Assembly: GCF_029813115.1 (NCBI RefSeq)
Contig: NZ_JAPZDS010000001.1
Span: forward strand, 124,001 to 188,000
DNA: 64,000 bases
Origin: Aureimonas sp. SK2
GTDB lineage: Bacteria > Pseudomonadota > Alphaproteobacteria > Rhizobiales > Rhizobiaceae
Direction of reading: 5' to 3'
In this document: positions 1 to 8,843 of the stretch, piece after piece
Position numbering within the stretch: position 1 is the stretch's first letter
How the letters are laid out: every line of letters begins with the position of its first letter
Position numbers and translations under genes: made by a program
Notes under the pieces: generated by a model
The model's database searches: none
Told to the model about the DNA's origin: nothing
The model's input: only the letters and a program-made list of their open reading frames with translations

Positions 1-755
<755 letters not shown>

Positions 756-1000
756 TGAAAGCTTGATATAAGGTCGCTAGGTTCGTTCGAACTTTCGGCT
801 GCGCCGTGCGGCCCTCGCGTCTCCATGCGAGGATCGTCCACAACCGGGAGGGGAGGCGACCCGCCTTCCTTCCGCCGGTCCTTTCCCGTAGCGATTCCCT
901 GGCAGGCGGGATCGACCTGCGAGATGGGCCGGACGGGTGCTGGATCGCCGCTCTGGCTCGATCCGTTCCCGGTACCGACCTCGAGTGAGTGCAGCGCTTC

Positions 1001-2812
1001 ATGGCGAATCTGACCGCCGTCCTCCGCAAGACCATCGACGGCTTGCCGAATGCCACGCCGCAACTGCGGGCCAAGGTCTACGAAAAGGCCCGGGCGGCCA
1101 TCACCCGCCAGATCCAGTCCGCCGATCCGCCGCTGGCCGAGCACGTGGCGGAGCAGCGCTACCGCGTGCTGGAGGAGGCGATCGCCGAATCTGAGGCGCA
1201 TTACCTGGCGCTGAGCGGGGAAGGGGTGGCGCAGGACGCGCCGTCGCCCCCGCCCGAGGCGCCGGAGCCGCCGCGCGCCGCACCCGCCGCGCCGCCGCCG
1301 CCCGCGCCGGTGCGCGAACCCCCGCCGCCTCCGTTTCCGCGCGCGACGCCCACGATGCGGCCGCCGGCCGCGCCCGCGCAGACCTTTGCGCCGTCGCAGC
1401 CGGAGCGTGCTTCGCCTCCGGCTCCCGAAGCGCCGCGTTTCGAGCGCTCGAGCGAGGCACAGCGGCCTTCCGGCCTGGAGCCGTCCGTTCCCGTGGAGCC
1501 GCGCGCGTCGGACGAGATGGATGCGCCCGTCGGCGTGATCGGTCCGGCACCGGCCGAGCCGCCGCTGCGCCAGACGCGCCCCGACGCCGCCGCCGAGCGG
1601 CTGCCAGTGCCCGACCGCGCGCCCCGCACCAACCTTCGCCCCGCAAGCCCCATGCCGGCGCCGGCGGAGAGCCGCAGCGCCTCGCCCTCGCCGGGCGCCA
1701 TCCTGTCCGGCATTCCGGAGGCCGATCTCGCCGCTCCGCGCTATCCCGCACGGCGTGCGACCGCCCGCAACCGCACGCCGCTGATGGCGGCCGTCGCCGT
1801 GGTTGCGCTGCTCGGGCTCGGCGCCCTCGGCTGGGCCTATCTCGACGACATCCGTTCCGTGGTGCTCGGCTCGCCGCAGACCGCCTCCGCGCCTGTGGGA
1901 ACCGGACAATCGACGGACAGCGCCGAGGCGCCGGCCCCGACCGACGGCACGGTGCCCGAAACGGCCGCGCCGCCGAGCGGCACCGTGACGGACGTGGCGC
2001 CGGCCACCCCGACCACGACGCCGCCCGCGCCGGGCGGACGCCAGTTCACGCAGCGCCTCCTGCCCGACGGCACCGAAGTGGACGAAGGTCCGGGGGCGAG
2101 CGCGCCCAACGCCTTTGAGGAAGGTACTGACGTCGCGGCGGCCACCATTGCCGCGCCGACCGAGACGGCGCCCCCAGCCGCCGCGGCGCCCGCCACGGTG
2201 CCGGAGGCCGCACCCGCTACGCAGCCGCCCGCCAATGCGCCCACGGGAACCCCGGCTGCCGTGCCCGTCGGCCAGCGCGCGGTCTTCTACGAGGAGCGGT
2301 CGGCCGACCGCGAGGGTACGCAGCAGAGCGGCAACGTGGTCTGGAGCCTGGCCAGCGAGCCGCCCGCCGACGGGCAGCCGCCCGAACCCGCCATCCGGGC
2401 GAGCGTCGACGTGCCGGACTCCAACCTGCGCATGACCATGACCATCCGGCGCAACGCCGACGCGACCCTGCCCGCCAGCCACGTGATCGAGATCATGTTC
2501 GACACGCCCGCCGGCTTCCCCGGCGGCGCGATCGAGAACGTCCAGCGTCTCGCCCTCAAGCCGACGGAGCAGGCGCGCGGCGAGCCGCTGATCGGCGTCG
2601 CCGGCAAGATTTCCGACGGCTTCTTCATCATCGCGCTGAACGATCTGCCGCAGGCGGTCCAGAGCAACCTCGCCCTTCTCGGCCGCGAGGAGTGGATCGA
2701 CATCCCGATCGCCTACGCGTCGGGGCAGCGGGCGCTGATGTCGATCGAAAAGGGCATCACCGGCGACCGGATCTTCCGCGAGGCCATCGAAGCCTGGAAC
2801 GGGCGCACCTGA
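1001..2812 (+). CDS. Proline/alanine-rich single-pass membrane protein, function unknown
   Basis: About 603 residues. I do not recognise a named family. The first 70 residues are an ordinary charged helical segment. Roughly residues 75-250 are low-complexity and rich in Pro, Ala and Arg. One transmembrane helix follows near residues 258-280 (LMAAVAVVALLGLGALGWAY), then a second Pro/Ala/Thr linker, then a folded-looking C-terminal domain of about 180 residues. The layout suggests a cytoplasmic head and a periplasmic tail joined by long flexible linkers. ATG at 1001 was preferred; an in-frame GTG at 989 would add four residues, and neither has a strong ribosome site. A similarly placed hypothetical gene occurs between purA and rpoH in related genomes, from general memory. 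A long antisense frame here is a shadow. Confidence 0.8.
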   Translation: MANLTAVLRKTIDGLPNATPQLRAKVYEKARAAITRQIQSADPPLAEHVAEQRYRVLEEAIAESEAHYLALSGEGVAQDAPSPPPEAPEPPRAAPAAPPPPAPVREPPPPPFPRATPTMRPPAAPAQTFAPSQPERASPPAPEAPRFERSSEAQRPSGLEPSVPVEPRASDEMDAPVGVIGPAPAEPPLRQTRPDAAAERLPVPDRAPRTNLRPASPMPAPAESRSASPSPGAILSGIPEADLAAPRYPARRATARNRTPLMAAVAVVALLGLGALGWAYLDDIRSVVLGSPQTASAPVGTGQSTDSAEAPAPTDGTVPETAAPPSGTVTDVAPATPTTTPPAPGGRQFTQRLLPDGTEVDEGPGASAPNAFEEGTDVAAATIAAPTETAPPAAAAPATVPEAAPATQPPANAPTGTPAAVPVGQRAVFYEERSADREGTQQSGNVVWSLASEPPADGQPPEPAIRASVDVPDSNLRMTMTIRRNADATLPASHVIEIMFDTPAGFPGGAIENVQRLALKPTEQARGEPLIGVAGKISDGFFIIALNDLPQAVQSNLALLGREEWIDIPIAYASGQRALMSIEKGITGDRIFREAIEAWNGRT

Positions 2813-2817
2813 ACGAG

Positions 2818-2850
2818 AAAAGGCCGGTCCCGCGAGGGACCGGCCTTTTT
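2818..2850. terminator. Bidirectional intrinsic terminator
   Basis: A perfect stem of AAGGCCGGTCCC and its complement around a GCGA loop, with A-run before and T-run after, sits between the converging 1001-2812 gene and rpoH. It can stop transcription from both sides. Confidence 0.9.
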
Positions 2851-2872
2851 GTTTCGCCCTGCGCCGCCAGCG

Positions 2873-3784
2873 TCAGGCGTGGGCGTCTTCCACCACGCGC
2901 AGCGAACGGCGGGCGGCCTCGGCCGTGTCCTGCACGGCCTTCTGCACCTTCTCGAAGGCGCGCACCTCGATCTGACGCACGCGCTCGCGGCTGATGTCGA
3001 ACTCGCCCGAAAGCGCTTCCAGCGTCAGCGGATCCTCCGCAAGGCGGCGAGCCTCGAAGATGCGCCGCTCGCGGTCGTTGAGCACGTCCATCGCCTGGTG
3101 CAGCATGCCGCGACGCTGCTCCAACTCGTCCTGCTCGACCAGGATATCCTCCTGGCTCTCGGACTGATCGACCAGCCAGTCCTGCCACTCGCCCGACTCA
3201 CCCTCCGTGGCGCGGATTGGCGCGTTGAGCGAAGCGTCGCCCGACAGGCGGCGGTTCATCGAGACCACTTCCTCCTCGGACACGCCGAGGGAGGTCGCGA
3301 TCTGCTGGACCTGATCCGGACGGAGGTCGCCCTCGTCCAGCGCCTGGATGCGGCTCTTCATCTTGCGCAGGTTGAAGAACAGGCGCTTCTGGTTCGCGGT
3401 GGTGCCCATCTTCACGAGGCTCCACGAGCGCAGGATGTATTCCTGGATCGACGCCTTGATCCACCACATCGCATAGGTCGCCAGCCGGAAGCCGCGGTCG
3501 GCGTCGAAGCGCTTGACCGCCTGCATCAGACCGACATTGCCTTCCGACACGACCTCGCCGATCGGCAGGCCGTAGCCGCGATAGCCCATCGCGATCTTCG
3601 CCACGAGGCGCAGATGGCTCGTCACCAGCTTGTGCGCCGCGTCACGGTCGTCGTGCTCGGCATAGCGCTTGGCCAGCATGTATTCTTCGTTCGGTTCCAG
3701 CATCGGAAAACGCCGGATCTCGTCGAGATAGCGGCTGAGGCCGCCTTCGCCCGACGCGATGCTGGGAAGATTGGCTCTCGCCAT
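2873..3784 (-). CDS. rpoH: RNA polymerase sigma-32 factor (heat shock)
   Basis: 303 residues, the usual RpoH length. It directs core RNA polymerase to heat-shock promoters. Region 2 is clear (GYRGYGLPIGEVVSEGNVGL then ATYAMWWIKASIQEYILRSW), and the RpoH-specific box QKRLFFNLR lies at residues 132-140. Region 4.2 near residue 270 has the helix-turn-helix DISRERVRQIEVRAFEKVQ. Start ATG at 3784. It converges on the preceding gene and shares its terminator. Many rhizobia carry two rpoH genes; only one is in the window, so rpoH1 versus rpoH2 cannot be decided. Confidence 0.97.
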   Translation of the reverse strand: MARANLPSIASGEGGLSRYLDEIRRFPMLEPNEEYMLAKRYAEHDDRDAAHKLVTSHLRLVAKIAMGYRGYGLPIGEVVSEGNVGLMQAVKRFDADRGFRLATYAMWWIKASIQEYILRSWSLVKMGTTANQKRLFFNLRKMKSRIQALDEGDLRPDQVQQIATSLGVSEEEVVSMNRRLSGDASLNAPIRATEGESGEWQDWLVDQSESQEDILVEQDELEQRRGMLHQAMDVLNDRERRIFEARRLAEDPLTLEALSGEFDISRERVRQIEVRAFEKVQKAVQDTAEAARRSLRVVEDAHA

Positions 3785-3911
3785 ATGGAACCCTCCTTCT
3801 GCCTGGATCGCTCGTATCCCGAGCCAATCGGCCGCGAGGTGCCCTGAAGGCGCACCCCGCCGAGCTTCGATATGGTGACTCTATGCCCCGATTACACGGC
3901 CTGAACGGGGC

Positions 3912-3933
3912 GAACGAAGGTTACATTTCGTTC
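3912..3933. promoter_or_regulatory. Short palindrome upstream of rpoH
   Basis: GAACGAA and TTCGTTC form perfect 7-base arms separated by 8 bases, in the 198-base gap between rluD and rpoH, about 130 bases before the rpoH start. It could be a regulator site for rpoH. There is no T-run, so it is not an obvious rluD terminator. Confidence 0.3.
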
Positions 3934-3982
3934 ACTTGAAGAAGACGGCCACAGGACGGTCGCGCCGGTATCGCGCGGCCGG

Positions 3983-5011
3983 TCACGCGTCCAAACGGGC
4001 CAAGGCGTCCAGGAGTTCCTGCATGTCGTCCGGAAGATCGGTCTCGAACTCCAGCGCCTCGCCGCTGACCGGATGCTCGAACGCGAGGCGGAAAGCATGC
4101 AGCGCCTGGCGGGGAAAAGCCGAGACCACGTCGCCGACATCGCCCAGCTTCTTCGCCTTGGTGCGGAAATGCGCGCCGTAGACCTCGTCGCCGATCAACG
4201 GGTGGCCGATATGGCTCATGTGAACGCGGATCTGGTGGGTGCGGCCGGTCTCCAGGATGCAGGCGATTAGCGAGGCGTTGGCGCCCTCGGTGCCGAAGCG
4301 CTCCAGCACTTCGAAATGGGTCACGGCATGGCGGGCATCCGGCCGGCCCTCCGGCACGACTTGGCGCTTCGTGCGGTCGGAGTTGGAGCGCCCGAGCGCG
4401 GCCTCCACCGTGCCGACGGGCCGTGACGGCACGCCCCAGACCACGGCCTGGTAAGCGCGCTCCATGCGCCCGTCCTGGCCATGGGCGGCGAACTGCTTGG
4501 CGAGCGAGCGGTGCGCGGCGTCGGATTTGGCGACCACCATGACGCCGCTCGTGTCCTTGTCGAGCCGGTGAACAATGCCCGGCCGCTTCACCCCGCCGAT
4601 GCCCGACAGCGTGTCGCCGCAATGGAAGAGGAGCGCGTTGACCAGGGTGCCGGTCCAGTTGCCGGGGCCGGGATGGACGACGAGGCCGGCCGGCTTGTCG
4701 AGGATGACGAGGTGCTCGTCCTCGAAGAGGATGTCGAGAGGGATGTCTTCGGGGGTCGGTTCGGGCGCCTCGGCCTCCGGCAGTTCCAGACGCACCGTCT
4801 CGCCGGCGACCACCTTGCGCTTCGGAAGGAGGACCGGTGCGTCATCGATCCGCACCTGTCCGTCCTCGATCAGGGACTGGAGGCGCGAGCGCGACAACTC
4901 GCCGCCGAGCGCTGCGGCCAGGAACTGGTCGAGGCGGCGGCCGGCGTCCTCTTCGCCGACGCGGAACTCGCTTGCGTCGGTTTCGTCTCCCCCTGTACCA
5001 ACGATCGACAT
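3983..5011 (-). CDS. rluD: 23S rRNA pseudouridine synthase, RluD family
   Basis: 342 residues. RluD-type enzymes convert uridines in helix 69 of 23S rRNA to pseudouridine. An S4-like RNA-binding domain lies at about residues 20-80 (RLDQFLAAAL..LSRSRLQSLIEDGQV). The catalytic domain has the family motif HRLDKDTSGVMVVAK, with the catalytic aspartate near residue 151, and the downstream GRTHQIRVHMSHIGHPLIGD block. The ATG at 5011 has GGAG about nine bases upstream. It is divergent from the small membrane gene at 5039 with only 27 bases between starts, so promoters must overlap. RluD and RluC are close relatives; RluD is preferred for the full-length S4 plus catalytic layout. Confidence 0.92.
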   Translation of the reverse strand: MSIVGTGGDETDASEFRVGEEDAGRRLDQFLAAALGGELSRSRLQSLIEDGQVRIDDAPVLLPKRKVVAGETVRLELPEAEAPEPTPEDIPLDILFEDEHLVILDKPAGLVVHPGPGNWTGTLVNALLFHCGDTLSGIGGVKRPGIVHRLDKDTSGVMVVAKSDAAHRSLAKQFAAHGQDGRMERAYQAVVWGVPSRPVGTVEAALGRSNSDRTKRQVVPEGRPDARHAVTHFEVLERFGTEGANASLIACILETGRTHQIRVHMSHIGHPLIGDEVYGAHFRTKAKKLGDVGDVVSAFPRQALHAFRLAFEHPVSGEALEFETDLPDDMQELLDALARLDA

Positions 5012-5038
5012 CTGACACTCCAGCGGCGCGGGAAAAAC

Positions 5039-5404
5039 GTGACGGGAAACCTAGACAGCGGCAGTGCGCCGAACGATCCGGCCTTCGAGAAGGTGCGGCG
5101 CAAGATGGTCCGCCTGCTGGCGATCTCCATCGCGGTCCTGTTCGTCGGGCTTATCGCGGTTCTCAGCGCCGTTGTCTATCGCACCTCGGACGGCGAGGGC
5201 GCCCGCCGGGCCGGCGGCACGCTGCCGCCGGTCGCGATCGGGGTCGGCGCCCGAATCACGAATGTCGCGCTCGACGGAAACAACGCGCTCCTGACCGTGG
5301 AGCGGGCCGACGGCGGACAGGATCTGATCCTCCTCGACCTCGCGACCGGCACTGTGGCCTCGAGATACCCCGTCCAGGCGGCGGAGCCGGCGCCCGCCAA
5401 CTGA
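5039..5404 (+). CDS. Small single-pass membrane protein (DUF6476-like)
   Basis: 121 residues from a GTG start; an ATG at 5105 would give a shorter form that begins just before the membrane helix. The N-terminal part is polar, then one transmembrane helix (LLAISIAVLFVGLIAVLSAV), then a periplasmic domain of about 70 residues with short beta-like repeats (ITNVALDGNNALLTVERADG, then LILLDLATGTV). Divergent from rluD. The position next to rluD and the KMVRLL-helix pattern recall the rhizobial DUF6476 family, but that is from memory. Function unknown. Confidence 0.7.
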   Translation: MTGNLDSGSAPNDPAFEKVRRKMVRLLAISIAVLFVGLIAVLSAVVYRTSDGEGARRAGGTLPPVAIGVGARITNVALDGNNALLTVERADGGQDLILLDLATGTVASRYPVQAAEPAPAN

Positions 5405-5462
5405 ACGGCAGATTCCGCTTGCCAAGCCGGAACGGGCTGGCTATATCCCCGATCACTGGTTC

Positions 5463-5537
5463 GCGCCCATCGTCTAGCGGTTAGGACGGCGCCCTCTCAC
5501 GGCGCAAACAGGGGTTCGATTCCCCTTGGGCGTACCA
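5463..5537 (+). tRNA. tRNA-Glu (anticodon CTC)
   Basis: Complete cloverleaf of 75 bases with CCA encoded. The acceptor GCGCCCA pairs with TGGGCGT (one G-T pair). The anticodon stem GCGCC/GGCGC encloses the loop CTCTCAC, giving anticodon CTC for GAG codons. The T-arm GGGGTTCGATTCCCC is standard. The segment just downstream looks like decayed inserted DNA, so this tRNA may have been an integration target. Confidence 0.97.
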
Positions 5538-5813
5538 GTCGATCTTCCTGCGATTAGAATGGTTCGAGCGATCCGGCGGCTTCCGTCCGACGAACCTCCT
5601 GCATTTGCTTCCCACACTGCGAACCGTTTTCCGCGCATGGGCGTCGAATCGCACCGTGCTCTTGGGGGCCGTCTCGAACGGTAGGGCAGGGGATGAAGCG
5701 GGTGGATCGAATTGCCGGATGGGCGGTGATGGCGGCCGCCGTGGCGGGTTGCCGGACCGCCGAACAGGTCGAGCAGGACCGGAGCGCGTCTGCGAGTTTT
5801 CCAGGGACGCACG

Positions 5814-6040
5814 ATGGCGGACTTCAGCAACGAGACTGGCCCGACGCCCCCGACCTTCCAGGCGATCATCTGCGGGCGCGTGTACGTCGTGACGGTCCGC
5901 CCGTCGTCTCGAGCTACGGCGGCTATTCCAAGGTCACGGCCTGCCGCCTGCTCATCCAGACCAAGCCGACCGGGACGGCTGATGCGTGGACGATCGGCGA
6001 GACGACCCTTACCGGCCCGTGCGGCCTGCTTCCGATCTGA
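5814..6040 (+). pseudogene. Frameshifted small ORF, function unknown
   Basis: Codon third positions are almost all G or C in the frame that starts ATG at 5814 (MADFSNETGPTPPTFQAIIC) up to about base 5900. After that the same signature continues in the frame ending at 6040 (VSSYGGYSKVTACRLLIQTK to GLLPI). This suggests one protein of about 75 residues split by a one-base shift near 5890-5905. AGGGA precedes the ATG. The alternative is the unbroken 115-residue frame 5693-6040, which begins with a lipoprotein-like signal (AAAVAGC), but its middle third has poor codon use. No family recognised. Confidence 0.45.
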
Positions 6041-6078
6041 GGGACGCCCCATACCGGTGCCGTGTGCGACGCGGACGC

Positions 6079-6103
6079 AAAAAATGGCCGCACGTAGCGG
6101 CCC
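6079..6103 (-). terminator. Terminator for the DUF3597 remnant
   Basis: Read on the minus strand: GGCCGC, loop TACGT, GCGGCC, then six T after one A. It lies 28 bases past the stop of the minus-strand DUF3597 ORF. Confidence 0.7.
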
Positions 6104-6130
6104 CTCCTTTATCGGCTCCAAGACGATCGT

Positions 6131-6601
6131 TCAGTCCCGCATCTCGGCTGGCACCGTGCCGTCGTTCTCGACGGCCTTCTTCATCAGCGCCTTCTGAAGC
6201 CAGACGTTCATGATCGCGCTGTCGCCTGGATCGCCGGTGTAGCCCAACTCGGGCGCCAGCTCCTTGCGCTCGGTCTGGCTGCTGTCGAGCCCGAGCGCCT
6301 TCACGGTGTCGCCGACCGAATGGCTCCATTCAAGCTTCCCGCCACTATCCCTTACGGCCTTGTCGAGCGTGGCGGCGGCGTCGACGCCTCGCGCCAGCGT
6401 CAAAACGGTGGATGCGCTGCCGCCCGACGTCGGTGCCGTCGTCTGCGGTGACACCGGCGCCGAAGACGTTGGTGCACCTGCCGCAGGGGGGCGGAGCTGA
6501 TAGGTGCCTGCGGCTCGGGTAACGAACCGGACGGAGCCGCATCGGTCCGGTCCGCATGACGAGGGCAAGCGGTCCGATTGAGCAGGCTGTCTGGACGACA
6601 A
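6131..6601 (-). pseudogene. DUF3597-family protein lacking its normal N-terminus
   Basis: The last 90 residues match what I know of DUF3597: KLEWSHSVGDTVKALGLDSS, then RKELAPELGYTGDPGDSA and MNVWLQKALMKKAVENDGTV, ending near PAEMRD. This is a small alpha-helical domain of unknown role, often expressed in stationary phase. A Pro/Ala/Thr linker precedes it as usual. Normal members begin with a short amphipathic segment like M-x-I-F-x-x-I; here the N-terminus is unrelated arginine- and cysteine-rich sequence, and no neighbouring frame supplies the missing start. It is probably a 5'-truncated remnant. Expression from a fortuitous start cannot be excluded. Confidence 0.6.
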
Positions 6602-6724
6602 TAGACGTTTGCGCCCTCGACGTTTCGACCCTGTTTTTCCTTAGCCGAAGGCGCAAGCGACCGTCTCCTAACGGGACGGTGATGATCGGCTGATAGGAAC
6701 GAGGCTCCCAACCGGAGGCCTTCC

Positions 6725-8416
6725 GTGATCCCTTCGCCCCTCAGCGACCGCATGTATCGGCTCATGGTCGAGGCTGTGACGGACTACGCGATCTACATGC
6801 TCGATCCCGATGGCGTGGTGCTGAACTGGAACGCGGGGGCGCAACTGGCGAAAGGCTACCAGGCGCACGAGATCGTCGGATGCAATTTCGCGACCTTCTA
6901 CCCGCAGAAGGAGCGCGACCGAGCCATTCCCGAATTAAACCTCGCGCACGCTCGCGAGCACGGACGATTTGCAGACGAAGGCTGGCGACTGCGCAAGGAC
7001 GGCACGCAGTTCTGGGCGCATGTCGTGATCGATGCGATCCACGATGAGGCCGGGGGGCTGATAGGCTTCACCAAGATCACCCGCGATATGACGACGCAGC
7101 GCGAGACCGAGCATCGCCTGGCGCATCAAGCCGGCCACGATGCGCTGACGGGGCTCTTCAACAGAGCGAACTTTCTCGAACGTCTCGACAACGAAGCCCC
7201 GCAACTCATCTACGGCGGAAGCCTTGCGGTGCATTACATCGATCTCGACCGGTTCAAACCCGTCAACGATTCCTTCGGACACGCCGTCGGCGATCATGTC
7301 CTTCGAACGGTCGGGGCGCGGCTGAAGGCGGTCATCCCAGCGAAGAGCATCGTTGCCCGTCTCGGAGGCGACGAGTTCGCGGTCGTCCAACTCGGTTCGC
7401 CGACAATGGAGGATGCGTTAGCGCTGGCCGGTCGCATCGTGGAGACGCTGTCTGAACCTATTCCCGTTCGCAATGCCATCGTCGTCATCGGGGCAAGCGT
7501 CGGCGTTGCCCATGCACCGAGCCATGGACACGAGGCCGCGGACCTCCTTCGGAACGCAGACTTGGCCCTCTACGCCGCAAAGGAGAAGGGACGGGGACGC
7601 TTCGAGGTCTACGATGAGAGCATGAGTGCGCAGGCTCTGTCGCGCGGCGTGATGGAACTAAAGCTACGACAGGCCCTGAAGCTGCACGACTTCGACGTCC
7701 ACTACCAGCCTGTCGTCGATGCCAGGACGCTGCAGACGGTCGGCTACGAAGCTTTGCTGCGCTGGCAGGACCAGACAGGCACGCAGATCTCGCCAGCGGA
7801 GTTCGTTCCGCTGGCGGAAGAACTCGGGCTGATGCCGGAGCTCGGCGCATGGGTGCTGCGAACGGCCTGCCGCGACGCGGTCAACTGGCCTGGGGAGACA
7901 TCGGTCGCGGTCAACGTGTCCACGACCCAACTGCGCGACCGCAGCTTCATTGAGGTCGTCAAGGCGACCTTGGCCGCCTCACAGCTTCCTCCGCACAGGC
8001 TGGAGCTGGAAATCACCGAAACGGCCGTCCTCTCGGACCCGGATCTCGCCAACGAGATTCTGACGGAACTTCGTGCCCTGGGTGTCGGGATCGCGCTCGA
8101 CGACTTCGGAACCGGTTTCTCGTCGTTGCGGATGGTGAAGGAATTGCCGCTGACGCGCATCAAGATCGACCGCAGCTTTGTCACGGGCATCAACGAGACG
8201 AGCAAGTCGACGAGCGTCGTCCGCTCGGTGATCACGCTTTGCGAAGCCTATGGTCTTTCCACGACGGCCGAAGGGGTCGAGACGGAGGAACAGCTGGCCG
8301 CCCTCCAGATGCAGAACTGCGGCCACTTGCAGGGCTATCTTCTCGGCCGCCCGCAACCCGAGGCGTATTGGCGCCGGTCGGGTTCTGACCGTTCCAAGTC
8401 TCTCGGCGGCGGCTAG
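6725..8416 (+). CDS. PAS-GGDEF-EAL cyclic-di-GMP signalling protein
   Basis: 563 residues, no membrane segment. A PAS domain spans roughly residues 8-125 (AVTDYAIYMLDPDGVVLNWN, FATFYPQKERD, GFTKITRDMT). A GGDEF domain follows with an intact RLGGDEF at about residue 212, preceded by DALTGLFNR. An EAL domain follows with EALLRW near 342, NVSTTQLRD, ELEITETA, DDFGTGFSSL and [10 protein letters not shown]. Both catalytic signatures look intact, so it may make or break cyclic di-GMP, with PAS as sensor. GTG start at 6725 has GGAGG just upstream. It is flanked by damaged genes and IS debris and its base composition looks less GC-extreme than its neighbours, so it may be acquired cargo. Confidence 0.93.
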   Translation: MIPSPLSDRMYRLMVEAVTDYAIYMLDPDGVVLNWNAGAQLAKGYQAHEIVGCNFATFYPQKERDRAIPELNLAHAREHGRFADEGWRLRKDGTQFWAHVVIDAIHDEAGGLIGFTKITRDMTTQRETEHRLAHQAGHDALTGLFNRANFLERLDNEAPQLIYGGSLAVHYIDLDRFKPVNDSFGHAVGDHVLRTVGARLKAVIPAKSIVARLGGDEFAVVQLGSPTMEDALALAGRIVETLSEPIPVRNAIVVIGASVGVAHAPSHGHEAADLLRNADLALYAAKEKGRGRFEVYDESMSAQALSRGVMELKLRQALKLHDFDVHYQPVVDARTLQTVGYEALLRWQDQTGTQISPAEFVPLAEELGLMPELGAWVLRTACRDAVNWPGETSVAVNVSTTQLRDRSFIEVVKATLAASQLPPHRLELEITETAVLSDPDLANEILTELRALGVGIALDDFGTGFSSLRMVKELPLTRIKIDRSFVTGINETSKSTSVVRSVITLCEAYGLSTTAEGVETEEQLAALQMQNCGHLQGYLLGRPQPEAYWRRSGSDRSKSLGGG

Positions 8417-8464
8417 CAGAACCAGAATCGGCACCGCTTCATCCACCGCTGCGCCTTCCACTGC

Positions 8465-8524
8465 GCGAGATCCTACCGGTCCATCATCTCGATCGGGAAG
8501 AAACACGCGCTGTTGGCCGGTCCT
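8465..8524 (+). pseudogene. Possible IS66-type transposase fragment
   Basis: About 20 residues read RSYRSIISIGKKHALLAG, which resembles the RSIRPIAxGRKNxLFAGS block near the C-terminus of IS66 TnpC proteins. The match is short and judged by eye only. Confidence 0.3.
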
Positions 8525-8527
8525 CGG

Positions 8528-8714
8528 GCTCCTTGAGCCGCTTCTCCTGATCGGACTTCAGGCCGCCGCACATCTCGTGCCAGCGAAGTCAGGTGAACCG
8601 CGTCACGTCGATCGTGCGGATCACCTCCGCCACCGGTCGCCCTTGCGACACCAGAACGTCCACCTGCCGGGGCTTCGCGACGATCTCTCCGGGATGGTGC
8701 TTCTTCCTTGGCAT
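8528..8714 (-). pseudogene. IS3-family transposase OrfA remnant
   Basis: From ATG at 8714 the translation runs MPRKKHHPGEIVAKPRQVDV, LVSQGRPVAEVIRTIDVT, then a TGA at 8591-8589 (codon 42), then LRWHEMCGGLKSDQEKRLKE. This is the N-terminal helix-turn-helix half of IS3/IS407-group OrfA (typically MPRKR.. EIVAKLRQVDVL.. RW..EYGGLKSDQVKRLKEL). The in-frame stop and the loss of everything past the leucine-zipper start mean it is dead. No OrfB and no inverted repeats were seen. Confidence 0.75.
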
Positions 8715-8843
8715 TCCTGGCATCTCCGAAGACTCAAAAAGCCGACTTCAGGGAGGGCCGCTCTGCAGGGGCAGACCAGTATCGCTTGTCTGCACGTTCA
8801 GTTTGTCGGATTGGGCGGGGCGGCGCTCGTGCGGAGATAAGTG

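Larger units (their letters stand above)
8417..8843. other. Gene-free stretch with decayed insertion-sequence fragments
   Basis: 427 bases between the PAS-GGDEF-EAL gene and the SpoU methyltransferase. No intact gene is visible. It holds a fragment resembling an IS66 TnpC C-terminus on the plus strand and an IS3-type orfA remnant on the minus strand, listed separately. No copy of the tRNA-Glu 3' end was found that would mark an attachment site. Confidence 0.6.

Noticed and set aside
5474-6121. Minus-strand ORF ending in GNRTPVCAVRGRRPNR
   Set aside because: The tail is the antisense translation of tRNA-Glu, a well-known artefact, and the rest lacks coding signs.
5463-8843. Direct repeat of the tRNA-Glu 3' end as an attachment site
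   Set aside because: I scanned up to the SpoU gene and saw no second copy of the T-arm or acceptor sequence.
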